Below, piece after piece: positions 60,161 to 64,000 of a stretch of DNA of 64,000 nt; within the stretch, counting starts at the first letter, position 1, and every line of letters begins with the position of its first letter. A model generated the notes under the pieces. It was not told where the DNA came from, ran no database searches, and saw only the letters and a list, made by a program, of their open reading frames with translations. The stretch comes from Actinomycetota bacterium (lineage in GTDB: Bacteria; Actinomycetota; Thermoleophilia; Solirubrobacterales; 70-9). The translations under genes and the position numbers were made by a program. The DNA is taken from contig JAFDWF010000208.1 in the NCBI GenBank assembly GCA_018268575.1, positions 111,114 through 175,113 on the forward strand, in the 5' to 3' direction.

Positions 60161-61660
60161 ATGGCGAAGTACGTCGCAGCGATCGACCAGGGGACGACCT
60201 CGACCCGGCTGATCCTCTTCGACAGGGACGGGCGGACCCGCTGCGTCGACCAGCGCGAGCACGAGCAGATCACCCCGCGGCCGGGCTGGGTCGAGCACGA
60301 CCCGAAGGAGATCTGGCGGCGCACCCGGGAGGTGATCGGCGGGGCGCTGGCGAGCTCCGCCGTCGAGGCCGGTGACGTCGCCGCGATCGGGATCACCAAC
60401 CAGCGCGAGACGACCGTGGTTTGGGACCGCGAGACCGGCGAGCCGGTCTACAACGCGATCGTCTGGCAGGACACGCGGACCGCGGACATCGTCGCCGAGC
60501 TGGCGGGCAAGGAGGGCGTCGACCGACTGCGGGGGGACGTCGGCCTGCCGCTCTCGACCTACTTCTCGGGGCCGAAGATCAAGTGGATCCTTGACCACGT
60601 CGAGGGGGCGCGCGAGCGGGCCGAGGAGGGTGAGCTCGCCTTCGGCACGATCGACAGCTGGGTGCTCTGGAACCTCACCGGCGGGGCGAACGGCGGCGTC
60701 CACGCGACCGACGTCACCAACGCCGCCCGCACGATGCTGATGAGCCTGGAGACCCTGGACTGGCACCAGCCGAGCCTCGACCTGATCGGGATCCCGAAGG
60801 CGATGCTGCCGGAGATCAGATCGTCGAGCGAGACTTACGGCGAGGCGCGGGGGACGGCGCTCGGCGGTCGGCCGGTGGCGGGGATCCTCGGCGACCAGCA
60901 GGCGGCGATGTTCGGCCAGACCTGCTTCGACCCCGGCGACGCCAAGAACACCTACGGCACCGGCTCCTTCCTGCTCGTCAACACCGGCGAGCAGATCGTC
61001 CACACCGACAAGCTGCTGACCACGGTGGGGGCGAAGCTCGGCCCGGACGGCCCGCCGGTCTACATGCTCGAGGGCTCGATCGCGGTGACCGGGGCGGCGG
61101 TGCAGTGGCTGCGCGACCGGATCGGGCTGATCGAGGACGCGGCGGAGATCGAGCAGCTGGCGCGGACCGTCGACGACAACGGCGGCGTCTACTTCGTCCC
61201 CGCCTTCTCCGGCCTGTTCGCCCCCTACTGGCGCGAAGACGCGCGCGGCGCGATCGTCGGCCTTACCGCCTACGCCAACAAGGGCCACCTCGCCCGCGCG
61301 ACCCTCGAGGCGACCGCGTGGCAGAGCCGCGAGGTGGTCGACGCGGCGAACGAGGTCGCCGACGTGCCCTTCAGCGCCCTGAAAGTCGACGGCGGGATGA
61401 CCGCCGACGAGCTGCTGATGCAGTTCCAGGCCGACGTCCTCGGCGTGCCGGTGATCCGCCCCGTGGTGACCGAGACCACCGCCCTCGGCGCCGCCTACGC
61501 CGCCGGCCTCGCCGTCGATTTCTGGTCGGGCACCGACGAGCTGCGCGAGCGCTGGAAGGAGGACAAGCGCTGGGAGCCGACGATGGAGGAGTCCGAGCGC
61601 GAGCGCCGCTACGGCGAGTGGAGGAAGGCGGTCGAACGAACCTTCGACTGGGTCGAGTAG
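60161..61660 (+). CDS. glpK: Glycerol kinase
   Basis: A 499-residue FGGY kinase converting glycerol to glycerol-3-phosphate. The N-terminus [20 protein letters not shown] holds the phosphate loop, and [27 protein letters not shown] is the glycerol-kinase signature. [10 protein letters not shown] follows, then [21 protein letters not shown] and the ATPase motif [31 protein letters not shown] at 60146-60152 supports ATG 60161. No glpF or glpD neighbour is present, so it is a single gene here. Length and motifs are complete, and the function is certain at family level. Confidence 0.96.
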   Translation: MAKYVAAIDQGTTSTRLILFDRDGRTRCVDQREHEQITPRPGWVEHDPKEIWRRTREVIGGALASSAVEAGDVAAIGITNQRETTVVWDRETGEPVYNAIVWQDTRTADIVAELAGKEGVDRLRGDVGLPLSTYFSGPKIKWILDHVEGARERAEEGELAFGTIDSWVLWNLTGGANGGVHATDVTNAARTMLMSLETLDWHQPSLDLIGIPKAMLPEIRSSSETYGEARGTALGGRPVAGILGDQQAAMFGQTCFDPGDAKNTYGTGSFLLVNTGEQIVHTDKLLTTVGAKLGPDGPPVYMLEGSIAVTGAAVQWLRDRIGLIEDAAEIEQLARTVDDNGGVYFVPAFSGLFAPYWREDARGAIVGLTAYANKGHLARATLEATAWQSREVVDAANEVADVPFSALKVDGGMTADELLMQFQADVLGVPVIRPVVTETTALGAAYAAGLAVDFWSGTDELRERWKEDKRWEPTMEESERERRYGEWRKAVERTFDWVE

Positions 61661-61776
61661 GGCGCCCCGGGCCTTGCTCGGAGGCGACCACGATGACCGA
61701 CACCTCCGAGCCTTGGACGTACGTCCGGTGCCGTTCCTCTTGACTGACGGGCCCGTTCCAGCAAGGGTTCCCGCCG

Positions 61777-63317
61777 ATGCGCCGCCTGGCACTGCTCAGC
61801 TCCCTTGGTCTTGCCGTCCTCCTGATCTTCGCCTCGGTCGCCGGCGCGGCCGACAGCGTCTACGGTCGAACGCCACGGGGGTCTTCGGCCGCGCCGCGCT
61901 GACGGGCGGCGAAGGCTCTGTCATCGCTCCCACGCCGATACCCGCGGAAGAACCATCCGGGTCGGCGATCGATGCTCAGACCGGGAAGATCTTCTGGGGC
62001 GATGTCCACTCGAACACGATCAAGTACGCCAACCTCGACGGCTCGGGGTCGTCGGTCCTGCCGACCGGCGCGGCGAGCGTCGACGGCCCGAACAACCCCG
62101 TCGTCGATCTCGCCACCGGGCGGATCTACTGGGCAAATGCCTTCGACGACACGATCTCCTGGGCGAACCTCGACGGCACCGGCGGCGGCAATCTGAACAC
62201 CGGCGCCGCCCCGATCGAAGAACCGTGGGGAGTCGCGGTCGATCCGGCTGCCAACCGGATCTACTGGGCCAACTTAGCCGGCAACACGATCGCCTACGCC
62301 AACCTCGACGGAAGCGGCGGTGGCGGCCAGGTTCTTCTCTCGGCGAACTACGCGAGAGAACCGGACGGGGTCGCGATCAATCCGGCGAACCAGACGATCT
62401 ACTGGACCAATTTCGAAGGAGGTCGCAGCGAAGGGTCGATCGGATGGGCAAGGCTCGCCTTCCCGGAAGCGGGGCTCGCGCCGCTCCCCGTGGGTGCGGT
62501 GGTCGAACCGGGGGGCCTGGCCATCGCGGGCGGCCCATACGGCCGGGGTCAGATCTACTGGACGAACGAAGGCGGCAACGAAGGGATCTTCTCGGCCTCG
62601 GCAGAAGGCTCAGCCGTCACTGAGGTCAGCACTAACGGGGCGCCTTTGGCGCATCCGTCGTCGCCGTCGCTTTTGGCCGCTCCGAGCGTGACGAGAACTC
62701 CATTGCCCTTCGGGTCCTTGCGCTCGATCGGCATGACGCTCGGTTGCGGTTCGCCGGGATGGGCCGAAGGCGGCGTCGAATCACATCTATACCGTGCGCC
62801 ACAGAGTCAGTCCTTCTCGTGGACCCTCGAAGGGGTGACGCTCGACGGCGCAACCGGCGAAACGCTGACCGCGTCCCAGCCGGGCACTTACGTCTGTCGG
62901 GCAACTGCGTCCAACGAGGCCGGCTCGACCACGATCACCATGGCGACGTACAGGGTGGCCGCCGAGAAAGCCGTGCAGCACGTCCCACGTTCCCCTCAGA
63001 TCGAAGGCATCGAGGTGGCCCGCGACAAGCGCGACGGCACCGCGACCCTCCTCGTCGCGGTTTCGGGGCCGGGCGCGCTCAGCGTCAGCGGACCGCAGGT
63101 GGTCCACCGCATCGCCACCGCCACCGGAGCCGGTCTCGTCAAATTGAGGGTCACCGCCAAGGGCAAGGCGCTGCACAACCTGAGGAAGACCGGCAGACGG
63201 ACGGTCAAGGTCGCGATCGAGTTCGCGACCACCTCGGGACACTTCGTGACCTCGCGGTCGATCACGCTGCGCCGGCCGGTAAAGCCTCGGCGTCACCACA
63301 AGCACCCGGCCGTCTAG
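61777..63317 (+). pseudogene. Secreted YWTD-type beta-propeller gene with a one-base frameshift near the signal peptide
   Basis: ATG 61777, after AAGGG, opens a clear signal peptide (MRRLALLSSLGLAVLLIFAS, VAGAADSVY), but the frame ends 39 bp past position 61863. The rest of the protein continues in another frame to 63317: SNATGVFGRAALTGGEGS, then YWTD-like blades (FWGDVHSNTIKYANLDGS, IYWANAFDDTISWANLDGT, IYWANLAGNTIAYANLDGS, IYWTNFEGG) and a basic beta-sandwich end. Restoring one T after 61863 gives VYWSNATG, matching the blade motif. So one base is missing, through mutation or sequencing error. The restored protein would have about 513 residues. Confidence 0.85.
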
Positions 63318-63327
63318 GCTTCCAGGC

Positions 63328-63978
63328 ATGGACGACGACTTCCGCCTCCAGATCGACCTCGAAGACGAGGGGACCGCGGGGAAGGTGGCCGACCTGATCC
63401 GCTCGGGAGAGCTCGAGCACGATCTCAGGGTCGCCGCCTACAACCAGCTGATCGTCAGCCACGAAGGCGAGGAGATCTTCGTCTACGCGGCCGACCGCGA
63501 GCACATCGAGCAGGCCCGGACCGCGGTCGAGGAGCTGCTCGGCTCGAAGGGCTGGCAGGCGAAGCTGGAGGTGCGCCGCTGGCACCCGGAAGCCGAGGAG
63601 TGGGAGGACCCCGACAAGGCGCTGCCCTCGAGCGCGGCCGAGCAGGAGGCCGAGCACGAGCAGCGGATCGAGCAGGAGGACGCTGAGGTCGCTGCGCATC
63701 ACGGCCGCGCCGAGTTCGAGGTGCGGGTCGAGTTCCCGAGCCATCACGAGGCGCACGAGTTCGCCGAGAAGCTCGCCGCCGAGGGCCTCGAGCCGGTGCG
63801 CCGCTGGCGCTACATGGTCGTCGGCGCCGCCGACGAAGACGCTGCCAACGAGCTCGCCGAGCGGATCCGCGCCGAGGCGCCCGCCGAGGCGAAGGTGACC
63901 GCCGAGGGCTCGCTCGCCGCCGCCTGGGCCGAGCGCCCGGTGAACCCCTTCTTCTTCCTCGGCGGCCTGGCCGGCTGA
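63328..63978 (+). CDS. Conserved hypothetical protein with two related alpha/beta domains
   Basis: A 216-residue cytoplasmic, acidic protein (MDDDFRLQIDLEDEGTAGKV, ADLIRSGELEHDLRV). An N-terminal half with ALRVAAYNQLIVSHEGEEIFVYAADREHIEQARTAVEEL-like layout (about 30-75) and a C-terminal half (about 128-200, FEVRVEFPSHHEAHEFAEKL, RRWRYMVVGAADEDAANELAERI) look like repeated ferredoxin-like folds, joined by a glutamate-rich helix. No function is known to me. The gene starts 10 bases after the frameshifted propeller gene and may share its promoter. Confidence 0.75.
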   Translation: MDDDFRLQIDLEDEGTAGKVADLIRSGELEHDLRVAAYNQLIVSHEGEEIFVYAADREHIEQARTAVEELLGSKGWQAKLEVRRWHPEAEEWEDPDKALPSSAAEQEAEHEQRIEQEDAEVAAHHGRAEFEVRVEFPSHHEAHEFAEKLAAEGLEPVRRWRYMVVGAADEDAANELAERIRAEAPAEAKVTAEGSLAAAWAERPVNPFFFLGGLAG

Positions 63979-64000
63979 GCCGGTCGCGCGGACCGACGCC

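Overview
The window is a very GC-rich, densely packed bacterial chromosome segment. A SOS box of the actinobacterial type, a DnaE2/ImuB mutasome operon, an ECF42-type sigma factor with its DGPF partner, and many secreted or lipoprotein beta-propellers and Ig-like proteins suggest an actinobacterium, most likely of the Thermoleophilia/Solirubrobacterales type. That assignment is inferred from gene content and style; no rRNA or tRNA gene was recognised. There is no sign of phage, plasmid or CRISPR.

Layout. 1-5 kb: partial metF, a sugar transporter, a 520-bp gap rich in hairpins, an enoyl-CoA hydratase and two tandem TetR genes behind a palindromic operator candidate. 5-10 kb: imuB, a DUF6504-like gene and dnaE2 behind a LexA box. 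10-24 kb: oxidoreductases, two MFS exporters, SoxR with a divergent target, a PP2C phosphatase and an anti-sigma-type ATPase, a diguanylate cyclase, a GroES-like protein and Kup. 24-31 kb: SDR, SGNH hydrolase, histone-deacetylase-like protein, ECF42 sigma/DGPF pair, GNAT/PaiB pair, then a divergent unit of an 18-codon ORF with its own terminator facing an ArsR-like regulator. 31-42 kb: L,D-transpeptidase, three-part redox and cell-wall content (PQQ-type propeller, amidase, cytochrome c lipoprotein, PQQ-type lipoprotein), a MocR regulator and an AhpD-like protein.

42-58 kb: three secreted proteins, two of them with a YFTT motif after the signal peptide as in SipW-type substrates, then a MoxR-DUF58-membrane protein-giant VWA protein-RCK protein series. 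This series is interrupted by an opposite-strand pair encoding a small secreted protein and a PQQ-type dehydrogenase lipoprotein. 58-64 kb: a secreted glycoside hydrolase, a DUF4232 protein, glycerol kinase, a frameshifted YWTD-propeller gene and a conserved hypothetical.

The most interesting signals are between genes. They are: the divergent micro-ORF/ArsR unit with twin promoters of identical geometry; a 167-bp element with 28-bp inverted ends directly against a PQQ-propeller start codon, whose motif recurs before another PQQ operon; a three-copy inverted repeat placed at 3' ends of genes; a DUF58 gene without any ATG/GTG/TTG start; and a repeat-rich 630-bp gap. The window is also dominated by envelope functions: peptidoglycan cross-linking and hydrolysis, periplasmic electron transfer, and surface adhesin-like proteins.
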